64,000 bases of DNA from Lumbricus rubellus (GCA_945859605.1 OX243812.1:52463342-52527341), one strand, 5' to 3'. Positions 1-12,184 are shown, counted from the first letter of the stretch. Made by a program: numbers and translations. The notes: generated from the sequence alone by a model not told the origin.

Positions 1-1096
1 TATATAGGCTACTTCGGCCTATCTAAGTGAGCTCCGCTGTCCAGTCTCTTCTTCTAACTTCCTATAATAGCGACCTATTAGGCCTATAAGGGGGTGTGTC
101 TTTTGGTCCCTCGTGTTAGAACGTCAACATGTCAGCGTCGCGATTTCTCAGATGTATAGCAACTTCTTCGACTTCCCACCAATATTAGGCCTAACGTACC
201 GTGAATGCAAAATGATTGTCACGAGAGACAGACAGACAGACGGACACAAAGACAGACAGACAGACAGACAGACAGATAGGATGATGAATGGAATAAATTA
301 ACTCCTCGTGATCGTTACCGGATGATTAAGACTCTATAATTAATTAGACGCCATGATACATCGTGCTTCCGCTACAATGACACTTGGTCACAAGTAGGCG
401 GCTGTAGGCCTGTATATTATAATTATGCTCCCATTAAACTGTCCGTCAGAATGAGACGAAATTATAACGAAACCGTCTACCACTAAGTCTAATCCAAAAA
501 CTCTATTATATATCTTGAGCTACCCTGCAGGAGGCCTTAATATATATAGACTACGCATCATCATTATCCCTCCACTCCTCTTATCACTCGTTTGACTGTA
601 GAAAAATCCCTGAACCAATTTGCATTAGAGCCTACATTCCTATCACTAACCAGCAACTCCATACGAAACATCCAGCTCAGCTATTTTTGCTACCAAATTT
701 CCACCAACCAACAAACTCGCTCTACAGTCTACACGTTCAGCGCTCTCACTCTCTGAGACCCCGACACGGTGGTGCTGAGATATTTCTTAGACCTATTATA
801 GGGCGCTCATTGACGCAGAGACATTTTTAGGCCTACAGCAGTTGCTGATCATCGATTTCGCCGTAAAACAAGACGTAGGCCTACAACGCCCAAGTAACAT
901 TCAGTACAGCATTGACAATTCAACACTGTTGCATAATGCATTCCAAGACAAACTGCATGTTTTGGAATGAAAGTGTTTGAATTGTCTGACGTTGACTATT
1001 ATACATGTATGTAGTGGCCTTAACACTGAAAAAGCAGTTCACAACAATGAGCTGAAAAGGCTTAGCCTACACACGCCACTATATCACAGTATACAG

Positions 1097-1212
1097 AAAA
1101 CAGAACTACTTCCTCCCCTCCTCCTCCTCCTCCTCCGCCGCCGCCTCCTCCTCCTCCTCCTCCTCCTCCTCCTCATATTTCTGTTCCTCTTTTTACCTTT
1201 TTTCTTCCTCTG
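1097..1212. repeat. CTC/CCT trinucleotide microsatellite
   Basis: The + strand is a nearly pure pyrimidine tract built from CTC/CCT units, interrupted by GCCGCCGCC and then grading into T-rich DNA. Its leucine-rich open frame is a repeat artefact. Confidence 0.9.
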
Positions 1213-1536
1213 TCTCCTCCTTGCGAGAAGAAACTGAAGTTTCGAGAATTTTTGGGAATTTCGGCTCGGTTGTTTTTTGCCTATAATTATTCCTACTCAT
1301 GTCCTGATTATAGGGCCTAAACAAGGTGTGGTCCTAGATGTTGCAATTTGTTTTATAATTCGCCTTGTATTTTACTTTAATATATTAATTATAGAAGTTT
1401 AATTATATTAGTTTGAGATGATGGTTAGCCTACATAAGTGTGTTTGAGATTTGTTAATTTCTGGCGTTAATTACACGAAGGATTTGCTCAATTCTGTCGG
1501 ATTGAAAGACTTCTAGTTCATTTTCATCAAACGTGA

Positions 1537-1692
1537 GAATGATTATCATCATCATCACCATCGTCATCAACTACTTCATTGTTATCGGTATTATTATCAT
1601 CGTCATCCTCATTATCATCGTCATAGTCGTCATCATCATCATCATCATCATCATAATCGTCATCGTCATCGTCATCGTCATTATCATATGTA
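1537..1692. repeat. ATC/GTC trinucleotide microsatellite
   Basis: Repeated ATC, ATT and GTC units form an imperfect trinucleotide array. The Ile/Val-rich open frame across it is not a gene. Confidence 0.9.
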
Positions 1693-2423
1693 TACAATCA
1701 GCTGATCAGCATTATAATCATTAGTCATGTTCCATTACCCATAATTGTGGTGGTGCGCGCGGGTGTGCTTTCCTTTTAAAACATGCAGGCAAAAGAAATG
1801 CATTGTTCAGTCTAAAAGAATTCCTTTGAATGGTTCGGTGAATCACCTATGCCAGCCCGGATAGCAGAGCGGAGCTACGTCTTACAAGTCGACCGTTCAT
1901 GCAGTGTACTCTAAGGCTATAAAATGTCACATAAATCAATCCGCGAGAAGTTTTTTGACCATTTCTTACTACAAGACCCTCGCCACATAGCCTAATAGTG
2001 CAGCTGATACTCATCTAGAGAGGATCTGCAGCGAGCCCTGACAGTATTATTAGTGGTTATTAGTGGTTTAACTAAATTAAATTAGCAATCTGAACGTTAC
2101 GTGTAATGTGAAAATTTCTAATGCGACGCTTGTGAGTCAACTTCCTACACAGGGTCACGACACCGCTATAGCCTACTCACAATTATTCACACACATCTAC
2201 ATATGATATGTGCGCCCATGTTTTCTTGCATCGACTATCTCGGGATTTGGAACGCAGTTACCGACTGCTGAAGTCTAATTAGTAGGCTACATTGCTCGTG
2301 GCGATTATAAAATATAGGATAGACCTATAGCTCAATAAGAAACCCGTTTGTTTTCAGATGAACTCTAACTGTTTGAACAATGTCGTTATTATTGTCTAAA
2401 TTTAGTTAACTCGAGTCGAAGCT

Positions 2424-2571
2424 TAAACCTTACAAGCCTCGTATAGCCTACTATTCGTAAACAGTATTCATAGGAGAAGAATCGAATTCAAAGTCTGAGA
2501 TAAAACTGAAACCCAAATTCCAGTCGCTTTATAAGTCATTGACTAAGAGACTACTAAACATCCTATTCACA
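2424..2571 (+). promoter_or_regulatory. Putative promoter and 5' UTR of LPMO gene A
   Basis: The 140 bp before the start codon are conserved among the three paralogs, including an AAGCCTCGT block. Genes B and C have a TATA-like CCTTTATAAGC 133-134 bp before the ATG. Gene A has CCTTACAAGC at 2428-2438, so its box is weakened. If the box works, the 5' UTR would be about 100 nt. The conservation is seen; the promoter role is inferred. Confidence 0.4.
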
Positions 2572-5500
2572 ATGCAAGCTGTAGGACCGTTGAATGCATT
2601 GAGACGCAAGCACAGTTGTGCCTTCAGATGCAATCTGATGGTTGTGTTGGGTCTGTACCTCGGTCTCTGCATGCAACTTCCGTCTGAAGTGTCTGGACAC
2701 GGTTACCTGATCGATCCACCGTCACGGTCAAGTGAATGGCGTCTTGGATTCAAAAACGCAATGAACTACAACGACAATGAACTCGACTGCGGAGGATTCG
2801 CTGTATGTACGAATACCAGTACACGGTACTTCTAAAATAGATTGGTGGGTGGATGGATAGCTGGATTGATGGGTGGATAGATAGATAGATGGATAGATTA
2901 ATTGATTGATTAATGGATGGCTGGGGTGATGGATGGATAGTTGGATGGATTGATTAATGGATGGCTGGATTGATGGATGGATAGATTGATGTATGACTGG
3001 ATTGATGGATAGATGGATTGCTTGATGGCTGGCTGGATTGATGGATGGATAGATGGATAGATGGATTGATTGATAAGTGACTGGATTGATGGATTGATGG
3101 ATGGGTTGATTGATGGATGGATTGATTTATGGGTGGCTGGATTGATGAATGGATTGATTGATAGTTGGGTTTATTGATGGATGGATAGATGGATGGATGG
3201 ATTGATGGACGTATAGCTGGATGGATGGATGGATGAATGGATGAATAGATGGATGGATTGATGGATAGATTAGATTGATGGATTGATAGATGAATGGATT
3301 GATGGTTGGCTTAATTAATGGATGGTGGATTGTTTTATGGATGGATAGTTGAACTGATTTATGGCTGGCTGGATTGATGGATGGATAGATGGATCATGGA
3401 TGGATTGATTGATGGATGGCTGGATTGATGGATGGATATATATAGATAGATAGATGGATGGATTGATTTATGGATGGATGTATTGACGGATGTATAGATT
3501 GATAGTTGGATTGATTGATGGATGGATAGTTGAATTGATTTATGGCTGGCTGGATTGATGGATGGATGGATTGATTGATAGATGGATGGATAGATGGATT
3601 GATCGATGGATGGCTGGCTGGATTGATGGATGGATAGATGGATGAATTGATGGATGGCTGGATTGATGGCTGGATAGATTGATGGCTGGATTGGTTGATG
3701 GATCCTCGTCACCGAGTTCATTTTTAATCGATTGGACGACTGCTCGTCTCTCTACTACATGTGTACTTAACTTTAGCTCAGTTTGTAGAAGACGTTTGCC
3801 CTTTAATTGGTGGCGTGGTGACTAGCGTCCCTGTTGGTTCGGCCGCATCTCTGCGAGATACCAGTCTATGGCCGATGACGGGTGCACCTAATTATAGGGC
3901 CACCTCTAATATCTGACACTGTGAATTGAGCAGACCAAAGAAGACCGAAATTTCCCAAGTAGGCCTAATGCAAAGCTACATGCAACCAGATATACACCGT
4001 GGTTCAAAAAAAAGTAAGCCAAATTGTTTTGCGCATATCTCTAATACCTGATGACATATCAAGCTAAAATTTTCTAAATATTCAGAGAAGTGGACCAAGA
4101 ATAAGATTCCAAAAATTCATGAGATAAAGTTGAACGAATAAAAAGATATGAATATTTAAACTTCATATACCGAAATTTCAGTTTACAAGCAATTTTTCTG
4201 TCAGATTCAATAAAAAAAGTAAGCCAAACTGATTTTCTTGCATCTCTTATGTCTGATGAGTAATCGTAAAAACCTTTTACCAATATTTAGCGAATTGAAC
4301 CAAGAATAGGATTCCAAAATATCATGTCATAAATTTGAAGGGATAAAACGATATGGATATTTCAACTTCATCACCCGAAATTTCAGTTTTCAGCAAGTCT
4401 GTTATGGCGTTCGTTGCGGTTTCGACGCTTGGCCGTTCCCATTTAGTCTTCATTGATCATGGAGTAAAACTTAATAGAGCCTATTATCTCGATGTTCTGT
4501 TGTCACAACATCTTCTATCTGTAATCAGAAATCTAGTCCCAGAAGACAGCTTTGTTTTTCAACAGAACAGCACCAACCAACACAACCAAGGAAACTATCG
4601 AAATGCTGACAAAAGAGACGCCAGGCTTCATTTCTCCCACATTATGACCTCCGAACAGCCCAGATTTGAATCCTGTCGACTATAAAAATGTGGAACGTGA
4701 TGCAAGACCGAGCCTACCAGACAACAATCCATGATATAAACGATCTGAAGCAACGCTTGTTGGAAGTGTGGGATGGCCTGGACCAGAGGATAATCGACGT
4801 TGCTGTTGCCATTGCAATGGCGCCAGCGCCTCCAGGCTTGCGTGCAAGCAGGAGGAGGACATTTTGAGCATCTTATTTAATTAAATTATCAAACCATACT
4901 GTTGGGGTCATATTGTTAGTTCAATTCTCTACATATCTGGAAAATTTGTGAATGATTAATCATCAGGCATTGGAAATAAAAAGGAAACATTTGATCGAAT
5001 CTGACAGAAAATTGCTTGTAAACTGCATTTTCGGTATATGAAGTTTAAATATTCATATCTTTTTATCCGTTCAACTTTATTTCATAAAATTTTGGAATCT
5101 TACTCTTGGTCCACTTCTCTAAATATTTGGAAAATTTTAGCTTGATATGTCATCAGGTGTTAGAGATACATGCAAAACAATTTGGCTTACTTTTTTTTGA
5201 ACCACGGTGTATATGCAAAAACAGTTGGACAATTATTCTGCTTTACTTTATTTATTTATCTTTTGCATTTGCTATAGCACCCCTTCAAGCTCAGAGGCGC
5301 TCCCGACTACAGCGCTGACACTGCATCGGAGTTTCACGCCGAAGCGCACGAGCACTTGTAAGTGAAGGACTTGCCCAAGGTCACTACGCGGCGGTTTGAG
5401 GTGGATTCGAACCTGGAACCCTCCGGCTACAAGGCACCGAACCCACCACTACACCACCGCGCCCCGATGATTGGTTGATTGCTAGATCCATCGATTTCAT

Positions 5501-7128
5501 TGTTATCATTGGATCCAATGCATATTGATTTCAGAGACAGTGGAATCAGAATGGCGGCAAGTGCGGAGTCTGTGGAGATCCGTGGGATACTGAGCCACCC
5601 AGACCGAACGAGGTTGGCGGGACGTATGGCAACGGAATCATAGTGCGCAAGTACTCCGTTGGACAGGTGATCGATGTGAGCATCACGATAACTGCCACGC
5701 ACAAAGGTTGGTTTGAGTTTCGCCTGTGCTGTGGGGAAGAATCTGTTGAAAACCCAACAACCCAGGAATGTCTTGACGCCAATCTGCTGAAGGTGGTGGA
5801 TGGCATTACGAGCACGAGGTTCCAACTGCCGTCGGATGCAACCACAGGATCCAAAACGGTCAAGGTCAAGCTACCAGTTGGACTCGCCTGCTCTCACGGC
5901 GTTCTGCAGTGGAAATGGCATGCTGGTAAGTTCTGCACAGCACAGCTAGGATATACATGTTACACAACCCAACCAGCATTATTGTTTTACTTGTGGTTTT
6001 CTAATTACGACGTTGTGCATAATTATCATCGTCGGTGGCAAGATTATATTATACTTCTAAAACTCGTCTCACTCAAATGTCATACCCACATTTGTTGTTT
6101 CTTCTAAATCTATCGTATAATTTCATCCTTGAATGCATTAGGGTTTTTGAGTTGACTCCAATGGCTGTGCGGTATTGTTGGCCTCTTTCCAACCGGGGTT
6201 GGGTCAGAAGCGCTCATGAGTCTATAGGTTAAACCTATAACCTGAAGAAACCTGTGTAAATCTCCGTAATTAAATGAATGAATATAGTTATAGGCCTAAG
6301 TTTCATGTTTGCCCTATGCAATAGGCCCTAGCGTCGCTAAAGAAGTATTTAACTTAGACAAATAGGAAATCAATATTTATTAAGCTATTTTGTTTTCAAT
6401 GCCAAGACCTGTTCTGTTGCTAACTTGTAGGAAATAGTTGGGGCGTTGGGTCAGATGGCGTGGGATGTATAGGCTGCGGACCCCAAGAAGAGTTCATCAA
6501 CTGCGCCGATATCAGCATCTCATCCAGTAATTCTACTGACAAGAGAACATCATCACCATCACCAAAACCAAGCACAGGCGTCACTCAGATTAGGTCTACG
6601 GTTCCCTCCCGCAGCAGTAGCCCACTTTCCAGTGCCATCCTACCTCGTACAGTTGGTCCTTCATCAGCAGTATCGCCAAAGTCCACCACCCGCTTCACTC
6701 CAATCGCTTCCCGCAGTGCAAGTACCAGTATTATCCTATCTCGAATCGTTAGCGCTTCATCAACAGCAACATCTAGGACTACAGCTCTCATTACTCATAG
6801 AACGTCACAGAACATTCCTAACACAACTCTCCGAAAGTTGAGCACTGTCACGTGGCTTCCGGCGATTTCCACCAAGGTCCCTCCAGTCGTCGTCGGTTGC
6901 CTCGCGATTGGCTTATTCGAGGGTAACGCTGCATTGGACAAGTGGTGCGACACGAACTGTGCCCTTAACTTCTGCCCTGCTTCGCTCTGTAAGTGTGACG
7001 ACGGAGGCACCCAGGAAGACTTTACAACTTGCAGGTCTCGAGGAATCTGGAGGTCTGACGCAACGGACAAATGGTGCATCTCGAATTGTGCTGGTGGTTA
7101 TTGTCCACCTGACTATTGCCAGTGCTAA
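2572..7128 (+). CDS. Secreted AA15-type LPMO with C-terminal cysteine-rich repeats (gene A)
   Basis: Exons are 2572-2802, 5535-5925 and 6431-7128 (439 aa, phases 0 and 1, GT/AG borders). Residues 1-42 form a signal peptide with a hydrophobic core at 22-37. Cleavage would expose His43 of HGYLIDPP, the N-terminal copper ligand of LPMOs. His133 in [10 protein letters not shown] is the second histidine-brace ligand, 90 residues later as in characterised AA15 enzymes. [20 protein letters not shown] and CGPQEEF are family landmarks. AA15 enzymes cleave chitin or cellulose oxidatively outside the cell. After the roughly 195-residue catalytic domain come a Ser/Thr-rich linker (about 238-360, probably O-glycosylated) and two six-cysteine repeats (364-396 and 408-439), each with a DKWC core. 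These may bind glycan, but I do not recognise the family. Genes B and C lack this tail. The ATG at 2572 aligns with the starts of B and C. Intron 1 holds a GATG-type array, a Tc1-like element and a SINE. Confidence 0.88.
2841..3703. repeat. Expanded GATG/GATT tetranucleotide array in intron 1 of gene A
   Basis: About 860 bp of imperfect GATG, GATT, GATA and GCTG units begin about 40 bp after the exon 1 donor. Gene B has the same repeat at the matching place as only about 50 bp (14098-14150), and gene C has about 35 bp (38860-38895). The ancestral microsatellite therefore expanded in A. The long reverse-strand Ile/His/Pro-rich frame is an artefact. Confidence 0.92.
3995..5209 (+). mobile_element. 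Degenerate Tc1/mariner transposon in intron 1 of gene A
   Basis: Long inverted ends start CACCGTGGTTCAAAAA and the element is flanked by TA on both sides, the Tc1/mariner target duplication. The inside holds a broken + strand transposase. Near 4620-4690 there is a [12 protein letters not shown] signature just before the last catalytic region, with TGA where the family has Trp. It is followed near 4690-4865 by a frame with the usual C-terminal layout ([14 protein letters not shown]). Stops and frameshifts make it inactive. A relative is at 16617-18286. Confidence 0.85.
5246..5465 (-). mobile_element. tRNA-derived SINE in intron 1 of gene A
   Basis: Read on the - strand, the head (GGGGCGCGGTGGTGTAGTGG) resembles a tRNA A-box region. 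A B box, GGTTCGAATCC, follows, then ACCTTGGGCAAGTCCTTCAC, which resembles the CORE-SINE segment of MIR-like SINEs. The tail is A/T-rich with AAATAAA. It was transcribed by RNA polymerase III in its active form. A second copy lies at 62059-62276, and fragments lie inside the hAT units (for example 25719-25843). Confidence 0.75.
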
Positions 7129-8359
7129 GTGACTGCAGTCATAACCACAGAAAATATTCTCTTCCTCCCAGCTGTCTCTGGTTACCGGTCTCCTATCTCT
7201 CCTTTACATCTCTGAAGAGTCTTTTTTGACTTGTCAAGACAGAGCTTTTGTGACTTGTCAAGACATAGCTCTGTCGCTCTGTCTATTCTGGGTGTGCAGA
7301 GGTGCTGAGCTCTCCGCCCCCTCCTCGTTTCGCCAGCGCGAACTGCTCTTAGACAATACGCGTACCGTGTTTTATTTGTTATTGGAAATAATTATGGTAT
7401 AGAATCGTATCCTCTGTCTTAACGCCGTATACATAAGGGTTTGTTCAGATGCGTTTTTATAGCAGTCTTAAAAAGCGTTCTTTCAGTCAGAATTGGGACG
7501 GGAGCGCTGCTGAGTAGTAGGCCTAATTAACATCGAAGAGCTCTACAAATCTCTGTAACGAATTATTTATAGTTTATGGTGGAATAGTAAGTAGTTCAAG
7601 TTCCTATCCGCTCAAAGCGACAAGTCAACATACCGTAAATTAGACCTGCTCTTTCAAACGGGCAAAGAATAAATAACAGAAGTGTAGGCTACAGTACTTA
7701 TAAATAAGCCTAACAAGTGTTTTATAGCATGTTTTTCATTAGATTTCTCTCGTGATTTGTAATCTACTCTGCATTTTCCCGTGCTTCTATGACTTTTCTT
7801 CGGTTCTTTTTAAAGCTTCGCTGGTATAGCCTGTAGGCTGTAGCCCTATGTCCTGAGGCTTAAAGAAGTGCGATTTGAATGTATCTGAATAAAATTTCAC
7901 AGCTACTGGTAATTTTGAGGATTCAAGCTTTCGAATCGATTGTTCAGGATCTATATTATATAGGCTATTTCCGGAAAGCCAAGATCTCGAAGTCAATCTG
8001 TATCCGCCATGACTTTTTTGCCATTTTATACTATCAGGAAATGATTTTTTACACTCCACGACGATCCAAATACGACAACATCTTTAATAGCCTATCTTAC
8101 ACAGTAATTATAATGGTTTCAAGTTGTCTGAAAGATAGGCTAAGCCTTCAACATAAGTAGGCCTATAGGCTATTCGACAGATGAATTTTTGTCAAACAAT
8201 ATAAGTTTTAAAAATAAGTAAATGGCACGTTGTGATAAGATGCTTCCAGGGCTGTCTTGTGCAATTTGAGAGGGGGTTGTTTACCCACATAGCATGAGAA
8301 TTCATACCACAAAAAACTGCGAACATTCTTCGGTCTGTTAAATCCGCAAATCCATACGT
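7129..8359. other. 3' flank of gene A
   Basis: No gene is seen. An AATAAA at 7668-7673 could be the poly(A) signal of gene A, giving a 3' UTR of about 0.55 kb. Near 7225-7285 the phrase TGACTTGTCAAGACA occurs twice. The rest is unremarkable AT-rich DNA. Confidence 0.45.
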
Positions 8360-9050
8360 GATCTTACTAATGAGGACACTGGTGTGGTCGGGAGCGTTGT
8401 ACGGCTGCGAAACCTGGACTTTGAGGGCAGAGGACAAAAGAAGAATTATAGCCTGATATCAGCTTTCGAGATGACGACATATAGGAAGATGATGCTGAGA
8501 GTCAGCTGGAAGGAATACAAAAACAAACGAGTCTATACTGGAGAAGCTGAAGCAGGAACGGCGACTGTTGGAGGTGGTGAAGAGAAGGAAGTTGAACTAG
8601 GCCTACTTTGGAACATCAGAGCGAACAGTCAACCGGCCTTCATATTATGTCAGGGCTATGTGGATGTAAAAAGAACCTGAGGAAGACCGAGCAGACGCTG
8701 GATGTACGATGTCGAGGAGTGGATGGGGTTGTCTATGGCGGTTTGCATAAGGAGAGCGAGGGATAGAACAGGGCTTTTTAACGTGCAGTTGTACACAAAA
8801 TGTGCAGTTCTAAATGGATTTGTGCAGTTATAGAAGCACTTCTGTGCAGTTAAAACAAGTAAAAAGGTCAATGTCCTCTAATTGGAAGTAATTTAGCATG
8901 GAGGATGGGAAAGGAAAAAAGTTGTGCAGTTATAAAAATTCCTTTAAAACGCCCTGGGTTAGAGAGGGATGGAGGAAATTGACGTCGTTGGCTCTGGTCT
9001 CCGATCCACAGTAAAAAAGATGGTCAAGATGATGATAGGCCTACGTGATC
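8360..9050 (+). pseudogene. C-terminal fragment of a LINE reverse transcriptase, split by a MITE
   Basis: Translated pieces include LYGCETWTLRAEDKRRI, then AFEMTTYRKMMLRVSW, and later GRPSRRWMYDVEEWMG followed by IRRARDR. These are the familiar C-terminal blocks of RTE-like LINE polymerases (the region after the thumb). Frames shift between blocks, so it is dead. A short transposon at 8769-8956 interrupts it, and the frame resumes with EGWRKLTSLALVSDPQ. Related fragments are at 29480-30060 and 62876-63640. Confidence 0.65.
8769..8956. mobile_element. Short hAT-like MITE (188 bp)
   Basis: Ends are CAGGGCTTTTTAACG and, inverted, CAGGGCGTTTTAAAGG. The flanks GGATAGAA and GGTTAGAG match at 6 of 8 bases, compatible with an old 8-bp hAT duplication. 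GTGCAGTT occurs several times inside. It splits a LINE remnant. Confidence 0.65.
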
Positions 9051-9059
9051 TTGGAGCCT

Positions 9060-9679
9060 CTAGCCTACTAGCGTCGACGATAATCACCTTGAAAAGTATT
9101 TTATTGTTAGGATATGTTATTGTCGTTGGGAACTATTTGTCCTACAAAGCTAAAAAGTGAAATCTTTTAAAATTAATCACTGGCAAACCGTAAGTTATAT
9201 GCGTACTTGTCCTATTCTGAAAATTGCCGCCATAATAATTGAGTCGTCAACAAATTGCAGGCCTATATTAAGCCTACCATTAAAATAGTTCCGTCTTTTG
9301 AACCCTATAGGCTATAAGTCGGCTAATTAAATTGCGAAGTTGCGAACTCTATCCTGATTATTTTGTTATGCTTGTATTGAGTTACGGTGTGTCAGCTCTC
9401 GTGAGCGTGCATGAACAGCCGGTTAAAACAACGCTATACAATAAATTTAATTGGACATTATAAAAAGAAAATTAGTTACTCTTGACTTCTGAATGGTTTT
9501 GTTGTTGGATGTTGGTCATCTATCAATGCAATGGTATACAACGACTAACTCGTGATAAAAAGAATTTGTTATAGCCCACCTCATTCAGCCGACTATGTAT
9601 AGGCCTAGACATACCAACATGTTATTTATTAATTTTGTTAATGTAGCCTACATAGACTACACATACACATACACATACA

Positions 9680-9710
<31 letters not shown>

Positions 9711-10163
9711 GAACACACACACGAACACACACACACACGAACACACACACACACACGCACAGCGGCTATACCAGTACCAATTATTCATTCTTATTTAGAT
9801 TGGTCTTATATATCTTATGTGACAATGTGGAATGTGTTGAGGTCTACATTTTCAAGTGGATGTCAAACGTTCTTGAAGCGATCATAACTCATGCTCCATC
9901 GCAATTACGTAAAAACGTGCAGACACGTCGCGCGCAAAGAAAATTATAGGCCCATATAATTATATTTTTGTCATGGTTATATATAATTTATAGTGCGATT
10001 CAGTGGCGTCTAACCACCACCTAACAGGAAAACAAATTTAATCCCCATCCTGGCCGACTTGCACGTGATTCCGGAGTCACCCAGAACTGATCGAGTCATG
10101 GCGTTCAAGATTCCAATCTAGAAGGTCATGACAGTAGCCTACTGTAGATGAATGTGCATGATG
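9060..10163. other. Intergenic DNA with a CA microsatellite
   Basis: No gene is supported. A CA/ACACAT/ACGA array occupies about 9659-9758. The rest is AT-rich DNA with scattered TAGGCCTA palindromes. Confidence 0.55.
9659..9758. repeat. CA dinucleotide microsatellite
   Basis: An ACACAT head grades into (CA)n with ACGA interruptions. Confidence 0.93.
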
Positions 10164-10218
10164 CATAGGCCCAGGGCTGAAAGTGGTTTGGAAAAGTTGC
10201 CGGGTCTCACTTTGTGAA

Positions 10219-10325
10219 GCGCCGAAGGCGCGACGCTGCGAGTGCCGAAGGCACGAAGCCCATACCGACTAGGGGGTCTGGGGGAGCGTCGTAAGCTCCC
10301 CCAGCGGGGTCTGGGGCGGAGCCCC
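10219..10325. repeat. Cluster of short perfect hairpins with CCGAAGG loops
   Basis: Four stem-loops lie in about 105 bp: GCGCCGAAGGCGC (10219-10231), GTGCCGAAGGCAC (10242-10254), GGGGGAGC with GCTCCCCC around a 7-nt loop (10280-10302), and GGGGCGGAGCCCC (10313-10325). The same module is present in the hAT family at about 24745-24861, 35045-35160 and 41280-41390, and diverged at about 10770-10850. Confidence 0.8.
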
Positions 10326-11555
10326 AGCCACCAACGCATTTTTAGCTCTGTTGACCTCAACTGGAGCCCTTTTCAGGCTTTTTTTGCCAGCTATTTATGA
10401 ACGATAAAATCATGAAAACTTAAATAAGAAGTCGTTTTGCAGAGTCGCAGACTAACTAGTAACTATATATACCAGTATAAGGAATGTCAAAATTTTATTG
10501 TATCAGAAATGGGCTTAGTCTTTACTATAACCACAAAAGTTAAAAGTTTAGGCCTATAGCCTAACAAGTTTATAAGTATACTGTCATATGGGTAGGTCTA
10601 CTATATACAAAAATCATAGGGGCATGTCATATGTAGGGAGTGTTACGAGTACAACCAGTGGCGGCGCCAGGATTTCAGTTTTGGGGGGCTGAAACCCAAG
10701 CCCTTCCTCTCAGGGACGCAAGTAGAACCTTTTCCTTAAGGACGGTACGGTAGATCCGCATGCGCTGGAGACGCGAAGCTGCGAGTTCCGAGTGCAGGAA
10801 GCTCGTATCGACTATAGGGGGTCTGGGGCGGAGCCCCAGAAACCAGCGCGTTTTTCGCTGTTGACATCGACAGGAGCACGTTTCAGGCTCTTGTTTGCTA
10901 ACTGTTATGAACGATTTTCATGGAATTTTTTTGAATTTCCACATTGCAATAATAGCATTTGGGCTGTCATTTTTACTAAATAGCTCATCATTTCAATGCT
11001 GAAAGTCGTGGATTATGACTTCAAAAGTGTCCCCTTGTATAGGTCATTGTTTAAATTTTTGGATATCAGCACTTTAATGGTAACATTTTAAGCTATCGTC
11101 CTAACAAATTTCTCATAATTATTTGATTGCTGAAAGAAATGGTTTATGAGTTCAATCATGTTCCTCCATGTTGTATAAATTATCAAATTCCACACTGCAA
11201 GGGTATACCAGTTTTGCTGTCGTCCTAGCAAAATTGTTCATGATGGATAAACAGTAGATAACACTCTAGAAACTTTCAATGACATTTTCGAGATATTTTT
11301 GAAATATTGGGGTAACAGCATCTCCGTCCACAATCACAAACTTCGGGGTCTCGTGAATCGTCCCCTGGCCTCCAAGTCTCCACCCATGACTGATGTTGCT
11401 AAATGAACACCCCATTTCCCAATGTATAGTTGTGTAGAACTACCGGCGTAGCCCCTCAGCAGGCCGGCGGGCCGGACATGATGCACATAACCTCATCACG
11501 GTCTGCGGCACAATCTATTAGCATAAGCATCGGCACGCTATTGTAGAGAAATTCA

Positions 11556-11910
11556 AAATTGCTGTCCTTGTGAATCTCAGCCCCTTCTTCCGCCAACCCG
11601 GGTTCAACACCCTTCTCACGCCAGCTCGGACTCACACCGGGCCAAACCTCAGCCCCCTTCCTCCGCCAGCCCGGACTCACACCGGTCCGGACCTCAGTCC
11701 TCTTGACCCCCGCGCAGACCTCAGCCCCTTTCCCTCCGCCGCCTCGGACCTGCAGCCCCTTCCTCCCGCTAGCCCGGGCTCAGACTGGTCCGGATCTCAG
11801 CCCCTTCCCCCGCCAGTTCGAAACCTCCAGTCCTCTTCCCTCTTCCAGACCGGTTCGGACCTCAGACCGGCTTGCTTTTTGCTTTGGGATGAGGCTGAGT
11901 CACATTTAGG
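11556..11910. repeat. C-rich tandem repeat block inside the hAT-like element
   Basis: Repeats of roughly 50-60 bp share CTCAGCCCCTTCC, CGCCAGCCCGGACTC and ACCGGTCCGGACCT blocks. The Pro/Ser-rich open frames over it follow from the repeat and are not called as genes. Confidence 0.7.
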
Positions 11911-12184
11911 TGCTTAGCCCCCTAACCCCTCCCCTGGTGCCGCCAATGGCATAAGCATCTACACTATGATAATATAGTTGATTTTGTTGCCCAGTTGGTA
12001 ATTGTCTAGTTTCCTTATTACGAAGTAAGCCGTTTTAGACATTTTCAGCCTTTTGCTTTGAAGGAGCTGAGCCACGTTGCGACCCGGCTGAGACCCGGCA
12101 ACAGGAGGTCTCCAAAATCGATGCCGGGTCTCAGACCCGGACAGACCCGGCTCACTTTCAGCCCTGCATAGGCCTAACCTTAGT

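Larger units (their letters stand above)
1..2427. other. Intergenic DNA upstream of LPMO gene A
   Basis: No coding region is supported here; the open frames are products of simple repeats. It holds a GACA run near 227-277, a CTC/CCT run near 1110-1210, an ATC/GTC run near 1537-1690, and several TAGGCCTA palindromes. From about 1830 onward there is patchy similarity to the DNA upstream of gene B (13060-13640), marked by a shared segment containing GCAGAG and ACAAGTC. This indicates that the promoter-proximal flank was part of the ancestral duplication. Confidence 0.6.
10172..12166. mobile_element. Non-autonomous hAT-like element (1995 bp) with exact 8-bp duplication
   Basis: The left end CAGGGCTGAAAGTGG and right end CTCACTTTCAGCCCTG are inverted. 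CATAGGCC flanks both sides (10164-10171 and 12167-12174), a perfect 8-bp duplication typical of hAT transposons. No transposase is visible. Inside are a hairpin cluster at 10219-10325, a second diverged copy of the same module at about 10770-10990, and a C-rich tandem-repeat block at 11556-11910. CCGGGTCTCA-type motifs occur near both ends. It lies upstream of gene B and is missing from the matching place upstream of gene C. Confidence 0.85.

Noticed and set aside
977..1724. Leu-rich and Ile/Val-rich open frames
   Set aside because: They are translations of CTC and ATC microsatellites.
3359..3721. 120-codon Ile/His/Pro/Ser-rich frame on the - strand
   Set aside because: It lies wholly inside the GATG-type tandem array of gene A intron 1.
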